From assembly GCA_036939975.1 (NCBI GenBank), contig JALLPB010000025.1, positions 1 through 60,243 of the forward strand: a stretch of DNA of 60,243 bases, read 5' to 3'. Source of the DNA: Cyclostephanos tholiformis. Lineage: Eukaryota; Bacillariophyta; Thalassiosirophyceae; Thalassiosirales; Thalassiosiraceae. Made by a program: the position numbers and the translations under genes. The notes beneath the pieces are model-generated. The model was not told the origin of the DNA and made no database searches. It worked only from the letters and a program-made list of their open reading frames with translations. Shown in pieces: positions 11,001-21,000 of the stretch. Position 1 is the stretch's first letter. Every line of letters begins with the position of its first letter.

Positions 11001-12731
11001 TGGGATTATGCACGTTTGGAGTTTCACAACATTGTTCGCTCCTCCATTGTGATCTTTCCTACCTACTTCTGTTTTCGCTTCCAGTTCTTCCTTCGATGTT
11101 GATATAGGCGGAGGGGGCATCAAAAGAGCTTCTGCATACGAGGAAGGTTGTCGTGGCATGGCACGGCGTCCATTGATTCCCCCCTCTTCCTCAATGGAGG
11201 GTCGTCTGTCATCCTCCAACTTTCTTTTTGCGATGTGATTTATTATCTGAGCCTTTAATTCTGATGCATCGGCAACAAGTATGGCTATCTTGGACGACGT
11301 TTCTGTCGTAGTTGTCATAGTCCTCGATGCAGAAGTCGTCGTTTCTTCTTCACCCTCAACGTTATTCAGAGATCTTTGCCGAAGTACTCTCGATCCACCA
11401 TCCGATAACGACTCGACGTCTTCTTCTACAATATGTCCTGTTCCTCCAATTTCTCCAATCCCCACCACATCCATTCCTTTGCGGTCAAAAATTATCGCAT
11501 CACTTCCAATTAATAGTTTCATGTCGCGAAAATTCCAATCAACGTATTGACGTGGAGGAGATGGAAGGGAAACGCCCGCGTAGTGACTCAAATAATCTTG
11601 AGGAGGATGAAGTTTCATCCCATGAAGTGGATCATTACTGTTTCCTTCTTGGCCCATGACGATAGCCTTCTTTGGATTGGAGTTTGTGATAGGCACCCTG
11701 CCGTCGCCGACGTTGGTTGACTCTGCCGACGCATCAAATGTTTGCGCAATTTTCTCCCTTGTCATTCCACCAGCGTCATTGCTTTTGTCGGGACAACTAT
11801 TCGTGCTGCTGACGATAATTGCGTTTGAGGGTGATCCCGGCTTCTCATTCAAAGGCGAAGGAAGTTGGCGTTTCTGTATTCCCACAGACTCCTCCTTTTC
11901 CTTTCCCACCTCCTCCTCAAGCAAAAGCGACAACGACGCAAGTAACGATCGTTCATTCTCTTTGAGTAGCGCAATTGGATGTGCTAGATTCGATTCAACA
12001 GATTTGACACTACCATCATTATCATTGTCAGCTTGCCCAATTGTTGATTCGTAGAGCAATAATGCTCGTCGTGTGCGTTCATGATTGTCATCATTTTGGC
12101 TGATCGACCAACTCGATGGCCGCTGTCTCCTCCTTCCTCGAACACCACTCCTTGCGGTTAAGCCTCGCAGATTGACATCAACGTGGCCGTTTTCGAATAA
12201 TAATGCACCGGAAGCAGAAGCGTTCGCGACGACGCCAAACGAATCTTCCTCCTCCCACGAATCCAACAGCAGTGTGCCATTCCCTATGTTGTGACAAGCC
12301 ACGCTGACACTTCGTTCGGAATTGTAAGGCAACGAGAGCAGGTGCTTGACTGCCGAGGATGGACCGATGAAGTCTATCGCCGATTTTCCCTGTCCTGAAG
12401 CCTTGTTGATGGACTTGTCGTTTAGGCTATCATTGGACTGGTGGGCTGTACCACCTATGGCGTCGGGGGAAGAAAATGACGACGGAGGTGCCGAAGACGA
12501 AATGACCGAAGCCAACTGGTTAAGATCGACGGTGTCGTCAGCAGGAGCCGGAGTGGCAGCGGAAAATGCGGCTGCATCGGGAGGAGTCGTCATGGCTCTG
12601 GATGTGGTCGTTATTATTGTTTCGGGGAAAGAACTCTTCATATTATCATGTCTGTCTGTCCCTTGCACCAATGAATTGATAAGTGGGTGAAGTCGAGTTT
12701 TTTTTGTACTTTTTATGTACTGATTCCACAA
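8025..12731 (-). CDS. EDRF1 (erythroid differentiation-related factor 1) homologue
   Basis: Single uninterrupted ORF of 1568 residues. The first in-frame Met is at 12731; MKSSFPETI at 12641 is an alternative start. The N-terminal half matches the EDRF1 plan: SSAVKHLLSLPYNSERSVSV with NIGNGTLLLDSWEEED, then WNFRDMKLLIGSDAIIF, VLDAYLDNIMANVPQLAL with FMRTEDIPSL, then MLLQFLKTNC and RAAGETNIQLFDIS. The C-terminal half is helical and TPR-like (LGDACNEIGKVLLQES; HYQLALYFSKVW), also as in EDRF1. Acidic and Ser/Thr-rich linkers lie between. Family knowledge: EDRF1 is a widely conserved but poorly understood protein, linked to globin expression in animals, so its ancestral role is open. Family assignment rests on order and spacing of several motifs. 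No introns are needed. Confidence 0.8.
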   Translation of the reverse strand: MWNQYIKSTKKTRLHPLINSLVQGTDRHDNMKSSFPETIITTTSRAMTTPPDAAAFSAATPAPADDTVDLNQLASVISSSAPPSSFSSPDAIGGTAHQSNDSLNDKSINKASGQGKSAIDFIGPSSAVKHLLSLPYNSERSVSVACHNIGNGTLLLDSWEEEDSFGVVANASASGALLFENGHVDVNLRGLTARSGVRGRRRQRPSSWSISQNDDNHERTRRALLLYESTIGQADNDNDGSVKSVESNLAHPIALLKENERSLLASLSLLLEEEVGKEKEESVGIQKRQLPSPLNEKPGSPSNAIIVSSTNSCPDKSNDAGGMTREKIAQTFDASAESTNVGDGRVPITNSNPKKAIVMGQEGNSNDPLHGMKLHPPQDYLSHYAGVSLPSPPRQYVDWNFRDMKLLIGSDAIIFDRKGMDVVGIGEIGGTGHIVEEDVESLSDGGSRVLRQRSLNNVEGEEETTTSASRTMTTTTETSSKIAILVADASELKAQIINHIAKRKLEDDRRPSIEEEGGINGRRAMPRQPSSYAEALLMPPPPISTSKEELEAKTEVGRKDHNGGANNVVKLQTCIIPTSVVGPEWANEWASRLGFSRPPLPPSQESAFSGGVESVESSATTKTASSGVCTVLDAYLDNIMANVPQLALILREHGFVQNIKFMRTEDIPSLMMHPSTLGSFEMNTKSTSAATASHHHPPPPQVFSPEIVEMNAAMLLQFLKTNCNSENSTFLVHRAAGETNIQLFDISSISKMRQRKWTWWLALCGYRFACRLEQLVKSTTNVLNGSKRREYRNRQRSLLQNTLNLLEELVDMDDDDDGNMQRHRHDTIGAAVYEHLADTYLSNHYDAIDHNEYDHGVVDSSSNKSPEPYASRQIKYGRITVDSLNKANDHLTSGVKKLAPLLSKAKHDKSLIEIEAISTQMYGLYHKLINVNLRLADRHLQNYFASNLIQSLRTSARILSETTPLLDGIFQSSLPKNSGSAQTEQPYVKDSLFNNCMRSIILQYVWLWEYCGHFARSFVADGLWRDRGHTCGQDLIGLLREVNNFCSGIRKQCFGAAAAFGNRKPELSVVSVASHGQVSLKNNLSGIVILPKDFERIETSVLQKEGCHEAISAAKFILDQKTEIKRDARLVLVAATVCYGYAIDAYVFLASRSSDSKGGEDRGEKIVSHISVASNVVTTVAPVLRQRLGDACNEIGKVLLQESRAVLSPQFTPLSKISGITNSNFGMSHVSAIMLISAQFWFFEGLQQFTEVKDLRNIALLRCNLCQCCKIRANANVVLPEEQDLSRNNSESYLQEAVDHLVLAHQSIGHRDAEKVTWDMVSEELAATLLVLGVRRRQSTLSSSSEPLLFQALRLTPGAEKAIVEPMERSCQIYESLGTPRASHQAAAAHYQLALYFSKVWTCQRDEAKTREKLAAAFKHYGMAHQYFFQHIEGNETTFVVLSLDFSSLYSAVSGEECLSKALLCCLDTRMAFLLPVAPDVTNHMGILSDNVEARVSKLLLSLVKIEKENNSKLKAGEKASNKYKDMYRTVLAYKMSASANAISGGESSQPAISIFALLNSLFELSKA

Positions 12732-12829
12732 TGCATTCCACTTCTTGAAGGGAGCGTTACGTATCGTACACGTATTTATCTACCTAGGTACTTTTTTACA
12801 TCGCATGCATGTAGGTACGATAGGTAGTT
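12732..12829. promoter_or_regulatory. Short divergent region between EDRF1-like and PP2C-like genes
   Basis: Only 98 bp separate the longest starts (12731 minus, 12830 plus). It contains several GTAGGTA-like motifs (around 12780-12826) and a GCATGCATG stretch. If the downstream Mets at 12641 and 12911 are the true starts, the shared control region is about 270 bp. Probable bidirectional promoter. Confidence 0.4.
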
Positions 12830-13969
12830 TTGATGGATGAAAACGCGCACACAACGGTCACAAACAAAAAAACAGCCATCACCTCTCGATCTCGGCAAAC
12901 ATCGAACATCATGACAACTACCACCGAAAAAATCGCAGTGACCGACGTCTTCGCGAGCTCGAGCCAGGGAGGACGACCCCGCCAGGAGGATAGATTCTAC
13001 GCTCGGACGCACATTCCCGTCGGCGTCGGGGTCGATGGCGGCGGCGCCACGTCACCGGCATCCGCGTCCGCGTCCGTCAGCTTCTTCGGCATATGGGACG
13101 GAACGGTCTGCCCCCTCGCGGCCGACTACGTCCACACCCGTTGCTGCTCGCATCACCTGAGCGCGCCGTCGTTCAAGACCGTCGTCGATCGTCTCATAAC
13201 CCCGGATGGAACCGACAACGTCGATCTCGGCGAGGCGCTGCGCTCCGTCGTCGTCGAGGCGTACGCGAGCACCGACGCCGAGCTGCTCGCCGAGTGTCGC
13301 CGGTTGGGGAATCACTACAGCTCGACCACGAGCGTTACCGCGATAATCGCGGGGGGACTACTCGCGATCGGGAATCTGGGCGACTCCCCCCTCTTCCTCG
13401 TCAGGCGCGTGCCGGGGGGGAGGGGGAGCGCCGTATCCGGGACGCAGGTCACGACGGATCACAAGCCCGATCAGCCCGGTGAGCGCGCGCGCATCGAGAG
13501 ATCGGGCGGTAGCGTTCAGTACCTCCACCGTCACAATTACAAGCCATTCATACGGGGGGGGGACTTCGACAGGCGCAAGGCGACGGGGGAGTCGGCGATG
13601 CAGCTGCAGTACTCCCGCGCGTTCGGGGGGAAGGACCTCAAGCCCTACGGTTTAAGCGCGGAACCGAGCGTGGTGGTAACCCCCCTCGACGGACTCGTGG
13701 GGATGATACTTTGCTCCGATGGCATATCCGACGTCGCGTCCCCCGACGATGCGGCGTCGATCGTGGCCGCGGCGTGGGAGAAGGGCGAGGACGCCGCCGC
13801 GAGGCTCGTGTCGTGGGGCGTTTCGAGACGGGCCGCGATCGGCATGGACGCGGACAACTGCACCGCGATGGTAGTGTCGTTCGGTAGTACCGCGGGGGAG
13901 GAGGGCGAGGTGGCTGCCTCGTCGCTGCTACTGCGAAGTGCCGATTTCCCCGGAAATTGCACCCAATAA
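12830..13969 (+). CDS. PP2C-like protein phosphatase with altered DGxxG motif
   Basis: Single exon, 379 residues; MTTTTEKIAVTDVF at 12911 is an alternative start. PP2C landmarks appear in order: GGRPRQEDR (R/Q-E-D motif 1, about residues 47-55); FFGIWDGTVCPLAADYV, where a canonical DGHGG would lie (metal-ligand Asp at residue 90 kept, HGG replaced); STTSVTAIIAGGLLAIGNLGDSPLFL; a TTDHKP loop; LCSDGISDVASPDD; and DADNCTAMVVSFG with the terminal D-N pair. Established knowledge: the conserved Asp residues coordinate Mn/Mg for Ser/Thr dephosphorylation. All the visible metal-binding Asp positions remain, so activity is plausible. The DGTV form resembles that recalled from some alveolate PP2Cs. No transmembrane segment or targeting signal is evident. 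Strong GC-rich codon use. Confidence 0.82.
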   Translation: MMDENAHTTVTNKKTAITSRSRQTSNIMTTTTEKIAVTDVFASSSQGGRPRQEDRFYARTHIPVGVGVDGGGATSPASASASVSFFGIWDGTVCPLAADYVHTRCCSHHLSAPSFKTVVDRLITPDGTDNVDLGEALRSVVVEAYASTDAELLAECRRLGNHYSSTTSVTAIIAGGLLAIGNLGDSPLFLVRRVPGGRGSAVSGTQVTTDHKPDQPGERARIERSGGSVQYLHRHNYKPFIRGGDFDRRKATGESAMQLQYSRAFGGKDLKPYGLSAEPSVVVTPLDGLVGMILCSDGISDVASPDDAASIVAAAWEKGEDAAARLVSWGVSRRAAIGMDADNCTAMVVSFGSTAGEEGEVAASSLLLRSADFPGNCTQ

Positions 13970-14921
13970 AAGGAGAGACCCGGTGTCCAAATCCCCCCCT
14001 TTCACGTACAATTAATCGCCTTCCATGTTGCATCGCTCCTATCCCCCCTATGAAACGCTCTTGGTATTTTGCTTTATCCTACGACGTTTGGAAATTCTTG
14101 GATACGTCAAGTGACATAGGAGGCGAATGTATATATTTGCAGAGACGACCACATACGGCTGGGGGATCAACGGTGTGATTTAGGAGGGTGCGTCGTACGG
14201 AATTCGTTCTTTTCGCAAAATAACGACGGCGGGGGCGGGGGGGTACTTTCGCCACCGATGACGCGGGCATTTCGATGCCGTCCAATAAAATTAATTATTA
14301 GATGTTCAGATTTATTTGACCTTCTATTGCTCAACGGTTGTCGCGCTTTAACGTATTAATGAATCCTGGTGATTGTGACCTGTATTACGTCTGGAAAGAA
14401 AAATCCTCCCCAAGATCAAGTCGCATCCTAAAATGACGCGCTACTTTTCATGACCACTGATTTATTATCCGTGGGAACAAATCTTTGATGGATAGAAGAG
14501 TACTCTTCCATTGATTATGAATATTAATTATTATCTATCTACTTCTGAAATTTACAAGATGGCTAATATGGCATCATCCTCGTAGCTGCAACATCCACCA
14601 CATGCTCCCACCCAAATGCCTACCATATCTGATAATACTGTCATGGCCATGCGTTTCGCCTCGCTCATGTCAATGAAAAGGTAAGCGTTATAGTACGGGT
14701 AAGGTATCTACCCTGCCTATTCCGCAGTTCATTTCATACGGAGTAAGGCCAGGCGACAAATATCTGCGCCATCCAAAAAAATATATGAAAAAATCATTGT
14801 TTCGGTGTTCGAAGATATGAAAAGACGCTCTCTCGCTGCTCACCTTCACTACTATTATCATTGTTTCCCCCCGTCCCACCAAGATATTATCGCCACATAA
14901 CACCGAAAGCACAATAAAATC
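13970..14921. other. Intergenic region upstream of HSP90
   Basis: 952 bp of mainly AT-rich DNA without a supportable gene. A perfect 14-bp palindrome GAAGAGTACTCTTC lies at 14495-14508. A GTTTCGGTGTTCGAAGAT cluster of TTC/GAA half-sites occurs near 14798-14815, about 110 bp before the HSP90 start. It is not a canonical nGAAnnTTCn array, so a heat-shock element is only suggested. The rest is 3' flank of the PP2C gene and 5' flank of HSP90. Confidence 0.35.
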
Positions 14922-17136
14922 ATGAGCACCGCCAACTCCGAAAGCTACGCATTCTCGGCGGATATAAATCAGCTACTGTCGCTGATCATCAACACCTTCT
15001 ACTCCAACAAGGAAGTCTTCCTTCGAGAGCTGATTTCGAACAGCAGCGATGCCCTCGACAAGATTCGCTACCAGAGTCTCACCGAAGCCTCCGTCCTCGA
15101 CTCCGAGCCTGAATTGCAAATCAAGCTCATCCCCGACAAGGCCAACAACACCCTAACCATCGAGGATTCCGGCATCGGCATGACCAAGGCCGACCTCGTG
15201 AACAACCTAGGTACTATCGCCAAGTCCGGAACGAAGGCATTCAGTAAGTCCCCATGTTCTTTTTGTTGTGTACTCATGTTTCCATTTTACTCACCAAAGG
15301 TTTCTTCTCTCTTTCGCAACAAAAGTGGAGGCATTAACCGCCGGCGCTGACATATCCATGATCGGGCAGTTCGGCGTCGGATTCTACTCCGCGTACCTCG
15401 TCGCCGACAAGGTCGAGGTTATCTCGAAGAACAACGACGACGAGGCTCACCTTTGGAGCTCCGAGGCTGGCGGCAGCTTCACCGTGACGAAATCTGAGGA
15501 CTCGGGATTAGAACGCGGAACGCGTATCATCCTCCACATGAAGGAGGACATGAGCGAGTATTTGGAGGAGCGCAGGCTTAAGGATTTGGTCAAGAAGCAT
15601 TCTGAGTTTATCGGCTTCCCCATCAAGCTCTACAAGGAGACCACTACCGAGAAGGAGGTCACTGATGACGATGACGACGACGAAGAGGAGGCCGATGGCG
15701 AGGATGAAAAACCCAAGATCGAAGAGATCAACGAAGAGGGGGAGGCCAAGAAGGACAAGAAGACCAAGAAGATTAAGGAGGTCAGCCACGAGTGGGAGCA
15801 CCTCAACAACATGAAGCCGATCTGGATGCGCAAGCCTGACGACATCACCCAGGACGAGTACGCGTCTTTCTACAAGAGCATCTCGAACGACTGGGAGGAG
15901 CACGCGGCCGTGAAGCACTTCAGCGTCGAGGGTCAGTTGGAGTTCCGCGCCGTCCTCTTCTGCCCGAAGCGCGCCCCATACGATATGTTCGAGGGGGGCG
16001 CGAAGAAGAAGCACAACCAGATCAAGCTGTACGTGCGCCGGGTCTTCATCCAGGACAACTGTGAGGATCTGATGCCCGAGTGGCTATCATTCGTGAAGGG
16101 TGTCGTCGACTCCGAAGACCTGCCTCTCAACATCTCCCGCGAGACTCTCCAGCAGAACAAGATCCTACGCGTCATCAAGAAGAACCTCGTCAAGAAGAGC
16201 ATCGAGATGTTCACCGACTTGACCGAGAACGAGGACTCTTACAACAAGTTCTACGAGTCGTTCAGCAAGAACTTGAAGCTCGGCATCCACGAGGATTCCA
16301 CGAACAGGGCCAAGCTTGCCAAGCTGTTGCGTTACAACTCTACCAAATCGGGAGACTCCTTGACTAGCCTTGACGACTACTTAAGCCGCATGGATGACAA
16401 GCAGCCTGGCATCTACTACATCACCGGCGAATCGAAGCGCAGCGTCGAGACCTCGCCATTCCTCGAGAAGCTCAAGAAGAAGGGCTATGAGGTCCTATAC
16501 ATGGTTGACCCCATTGACGAGTACTCTGTCCAACAATTGAAGGAGTTCGAGGGGAAGAAGCTCATCAGCGCCACCAAGGAAGGTCTCAAAATGGACGAGG
16601 ATGAGGACGAGAAGAAGGCTTTCGAGGAGGCGAAGGCCAAGTCTGAAGGTCTCTGCAAGCTGATGAAGGAAGTTCTTGACGACAAGGTCGAAAAGGTAAT
16701 GGTGTCAAACCGCCTTGCCGATAGCCCCTGCTGCCTAGTGACCGGCGAGTACGGCTGGTCGGCGAACATGGAACGTATCATGAAAGCGCAGGCCCTAAGG
16801 GATTCGAGCCAGAGCGCGTACATGACCTCGAAGAAGACGATGGAGATCAACCCAACGAACGCCATCATCACGGCGCTTCGCGAGAAGGCTGATGCTGACC
16901 AGTCGGACAAGACCGTTAAGGACCTCATCTGGCTACTGTACGATACATCCCTCCTTACCTCGGGTTTCAGCCTAGATGAGCCCGCCACCTTTGCGTCTCG
17001 CATCCATCGTCTTGTCAAGCTCGGCTTGTCTATCGATGATGACGATGCCGACGACGTCGATGATGACATGGATGACCTCCCAGCCCTCGATGGTGATGAT
17101 GATAACGAGGAGAGTGCTATGGAACAGGTTGACTAA
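14922..17136 (+). CDS. HSP90: Cytosolic HSP90 chaperone
   Basis: Exons 14922..15243 and 15326..17136 are joined across an 82-nt intron (15244..15325). The junction splits an ATG codon and restores GTKAFMEAL, the conserved HSP90 sequence. The protein has 710 residues, the usual length for the cytosolic form. The N-terminal ATPase domain shows [33 protein letters not shown] and [17 protein letters not shown]. An acidic/basic charged linker (about residues 220-260) is followed by the middle domain with [16 protein letters not shown] and the C-terminal dimerisation domain. The protein ends MEQVD instead of the usual MEEVD, the TPR-cochaperone docking tail. There is no ER signal or KDEL, so the location is cytosolic. 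Role: ATP-dependent client folding. Codon use is strongly biased, as expected of a highly expressed gene. Confidence 0.97.
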
Positions 17137-18074
17137 TCTTTTTTTGTTGGGGCTCGTGAGTTGATATAAGGAGAAGGTGTTGAGGCAGCTAATTCAACAG
17201 GAGGCTATTATTAATGAGTAGTTACTCCTACGTGAGTGGACGGGCTGATCATTGATGCCGAAGATATCCATCGCTGTCCATGCTGTGCCATAAATAGCAG
17301 CGCCATCACCGCCGGGGTAAAAATAATGCTTGCCAAGAAGCTTAGAGTTGGCTGTGCCAAATTGATTATTGTTATTGTCAACATTCATTACGATAGGTCC
17401 ATCATCACTCGTCGTAACCCCTCCCAGGAATTGATTTCAAACGTTAAACGTTTTTTTCACCATCAATAACAACTCGTCTTGGCGGATGTATCATTAATTG
17501 TCAACAGCGGCTGTCGGATGTTCAAATGGGTCTATTTCAACCCATCTTACGATTTCGAGTGGGGGTGCAATAAGTGTTCCACGCCGCAGCCGGTAATTAA
17601 TCAGCTTCTTAGAATGATACCTTATTTTTTCTTAACAGAAGTTGATCAATTTGCAATGATATTCTAGACGGTGTGTCAAAATACTTTATTGTTATTTCGG
17701 GGGACTGGTATATTGTGGAATCGGCATCAAACGCCGCTATTTAAAAGCTGTTCACTCATCCCCGTGTGTTAAAAGGTTCTGCCAAATTTACCTAAGTACG
17801 AAGCGCGAATCCATTCCATCCAAAGATCGCTCCATTTCGTATTGATTGAAACGGAGGTGAGACGAATCCTTGAAATTATCCTCAAAAAAATATGGCAACT
17901 TCGTAAATACACAGTAGTCTTGTTTGCAAGTATCCAGGATGGTTCACTCTGGAACAAGACAAAATTCATCGTTGCGGGTCCATGAGGAAAAACTACCAGC
18001 ATGCGAGAAGAGGGCGTGCTCAATTAAATTGTAAGTGAGAAATGCTCTCTTTACGCTTGGCAATATATTTGCTA
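17137..18074. other. Convergent intergenic region, no gene seen
   Basis: 938 bp between the 3' ends of HSP90 (plus) and polymerase epsilon (minus). It is AT-rich with only short, compositionally unremarkable ORFs on both strands. No repeat, RNA gene or domain signature was found. Confidence 0.4.
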
Positions 18075-21000
18075 TCACTTGTGCACAAAGCCGTGTAGAA
18101 CCCCATCTGTTGTTTCCAGAAGCCATTCCAAGCCATAATAATAGGCCAAATTGCGTAAAATGGTAATTTGACGATAGAAATTGCTTCGTGGAATATCTAG
18201 CTTCAGTGCCGCAGAGCAATCAGATGTCCGTGCCATTGCTCTAACGGCTACCTGCTGCGTTTTGGTGCAGCGCAAATCCTGCAGTTGGTATCGCACGCAT
18301 TTTCTCTGAACAATGTCAACAAGTCGCCATTCTATCTGATCGATATCGTAAGGACTGTCACATCCGCCGCAAAGCCATTGCTTCTGTGTCTGAGGGCCAC
18401 GTATGGAACCCGAAAAGTAAGTAACGCAAGCAATCGCATCAATTGAGACTTAAGACTTGGTGGAAACACTTACCGCAGGAGACTCTTCGTCTTCAGGAGG
18501 AGTCGCACAGAGATCCACATCGAAACATTCGTGGCACTCCATGCAGTAGACGTCGGGTAGCACGAAGGTGGCAGCTGGATTCTTCCATGTAGTTTCGTCG
18601 GAATATTCCTGAACGCCTATCTGCGCGAATAGACTTTTCTTTAAATAAATGACCTCCTGTTTTACGTCGGGGTCCAAATCCAACACAACAAGCACACTTT
18701 TCACGAACTCAAGGGCGGGATTGGTGAGAGCAAGGTGCGAACCAGGCAGTTGTGGAAAGCTGTTATGACCACCACCTTCATCAATAAGCTCCCCAACAAC
18801 GCGAGTTAAATAGTGGGCAAAGTGTTTCGAAATCATCTTCTTCTTGTAACTAAGGAGTTGTTCCTGGGGCGAAAGAAAGGAAGAGTTTTCATCCTCTTCG
18901 TCATTTGTCTTGGTCACTGACATGGGCGATGCGGAAATTCCCTTAGACTTGGCATTGTGTTCCATGTGAAGTTGCTTTCGGAATACGTCCTTTGAGAATT
19001 TGCCGATGATCGTCCGGAAATAGTCTTGAGCAATATCCGTCGCAAGGTATTGCATAATGTTCCAACCACAAACAACAGTAGGAACAATTGTTGACGAGCA
19101 ATCTTCTCCCTCGACTGAGTTGAAAAGCTGAGTTAATTCGCTTTCTTCCTCGTCTTCGATTTCGCGCTGTTCGAAATGAATGCCTCCAAAATTGTTCTGA
19201 TCTAGAAAGATATAATGAGAGTAAAAGTTGTTCGGCCTGAGAGAAATTCGCCCCAGTCCCTCCGCCATGTGGTTGGAGTCTTCGCCTCCGCCAGCTCGCT
19301 TACGAATAGTCGAAATGACAAATTCGACGTACTCTTTCGCATCAAAAATGTGAGACTTGTTGGTTGCGATTACTACCTTGTGGAAGTTCGCCATAACAAT
19401 TGTTGAGCCGAGACGCTGGAGCTCTCCCAATAGTGTCAAAAATGTTGTTTTCATCAGTGAATGCACCACGCGATGCAAAGCAGGGTCGTTCAGTAATCCA
19501 TCAGGAGAAGAAATGAGCCGGTAAATGTCATGTAACAGATCGTCGGCTATTAGACTATTTGTCTGATAGGCATCACGCAGCCAGGATTGAATAAGTGAGC
19601 GCAATACGGGGAGAGAGATTGCCGTGGACATCTCATCGCCAAGTGGAGTGGATGCGGATATTATTGCGCTTGGAACGTTAGTTTCGGTATCAAAAAGAGC
19701 ATTACCTTTGCTCATTGCGGCCACCGATGCCCCCGAAAGGGTTGCCAGTGACGAATCCGTGAGGGCAGCAATTGATAAGTCGTAAATGTCGAGCTCAACA
19801 CAGACACAACGATAGGCTCCGGGCCTCTTAATCACTGGACTAACCAAAGCATCATCGTCACCCCACATGTCGTTGTTATTTATATCCATTTCAGTGGGAC
19901 GGAATCCTGCTCCAGTTTTGCCGACTAGACTCAAGACGTTCGACCCGAGATCAGGATGATTAGGCATTTCATTCGCCCAAAGCATAGCCCTGCTCCTGTT
20001 CAAGTTCCTTGCGTACAGCACATCGAACATAGTTGAATTTTCGTCGTGGCTCATATTTCCAACTGGGACTTGAGCAAAACGTGCAGAAGACACACGTTTA
20101 GGATATGACACTACTCCCATGTGAAAGTATGCCTCGAGGCAAAGCTGAACAGCCGTTGGTTCCCAGTTTAAAGCAGGGAGGATTGAGGAGGACGGATTGT
20201 GAGCAGGGCCAGGAGGAAATGCCAATTGGACCAATGGGAATGCGTTGCAGCTAGGAACGAGCTTCCGAAACTGCGGCTGCGGTTTGACGGTGTTTGAAAT
20301 CAGAATTGTTGGCCCATTGTTTGACTGAAGATATGATTTGAGAACATTGTCAGCGCCAGCCAGGGCTGCATTTTCATTAACGACATATGCAAGGCTTGAG
20401 ATAAGACAGGCTGAATCGCGAGAGAGACAAGAATATTCAGAAGAGGCTTCGCCGTCATTACCACCATCGCTCGATGCCAAATCTTGCAGCTGTGCCAGGA
20501 GTTGACGGAACATTCCTTCACATTGTTTGACCGTTACATTTTTCTGGACCTTCTTTCCTCCTGGCTTAACAACCCAAAAGTGACAGGTTGCACTCATGGT
20601 AAACGAGCTATTGGGAGAGTCATGGGGACGTGACAAATCTACCAACGAATCGCCCACAGGTTGCGCTCGATCGCCACTACCACCATCCATTAGGAACAAT
20701 CCCACGAGCCCTGTCTTCTTCTTATGATTCAAATTCTCGTAGATGAAGATTCGTCTGTATGTTAATCGAGTATGCAAATACTCTCCTTCATTGGGCCGCA
20801 CGACAGCGGCGAGATCTGTAATATCATAAACCGTTCCAGTCTTGATTTCCCCTCGGCCCTTGCAAGGACGGCAAACTGAGCCGAGGTGCATCAATGCGCG
20901 GAGTAACAGGGGCGTTCCCATTTCGTACACGGCCTTAAACATGCGATTCAAATTTGCTGTTGTCAGCGCTAGTGTTGGGTCCTTGGGTTTCAGCTGCTCA

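Noticed and set aside
8158..12690. Numerous plus-strand ORFs opposite the EDRF1-like gene
   Set aside because: All are short shadows of a single 1568-codon minus-strand frame with conserved motifs.
14790..14820. Heat-shock element before HSP90
   Set aside because: TTC and GAA half-sites are present but not with the 2-base spacing of a real HSE; kept only as a weak note.
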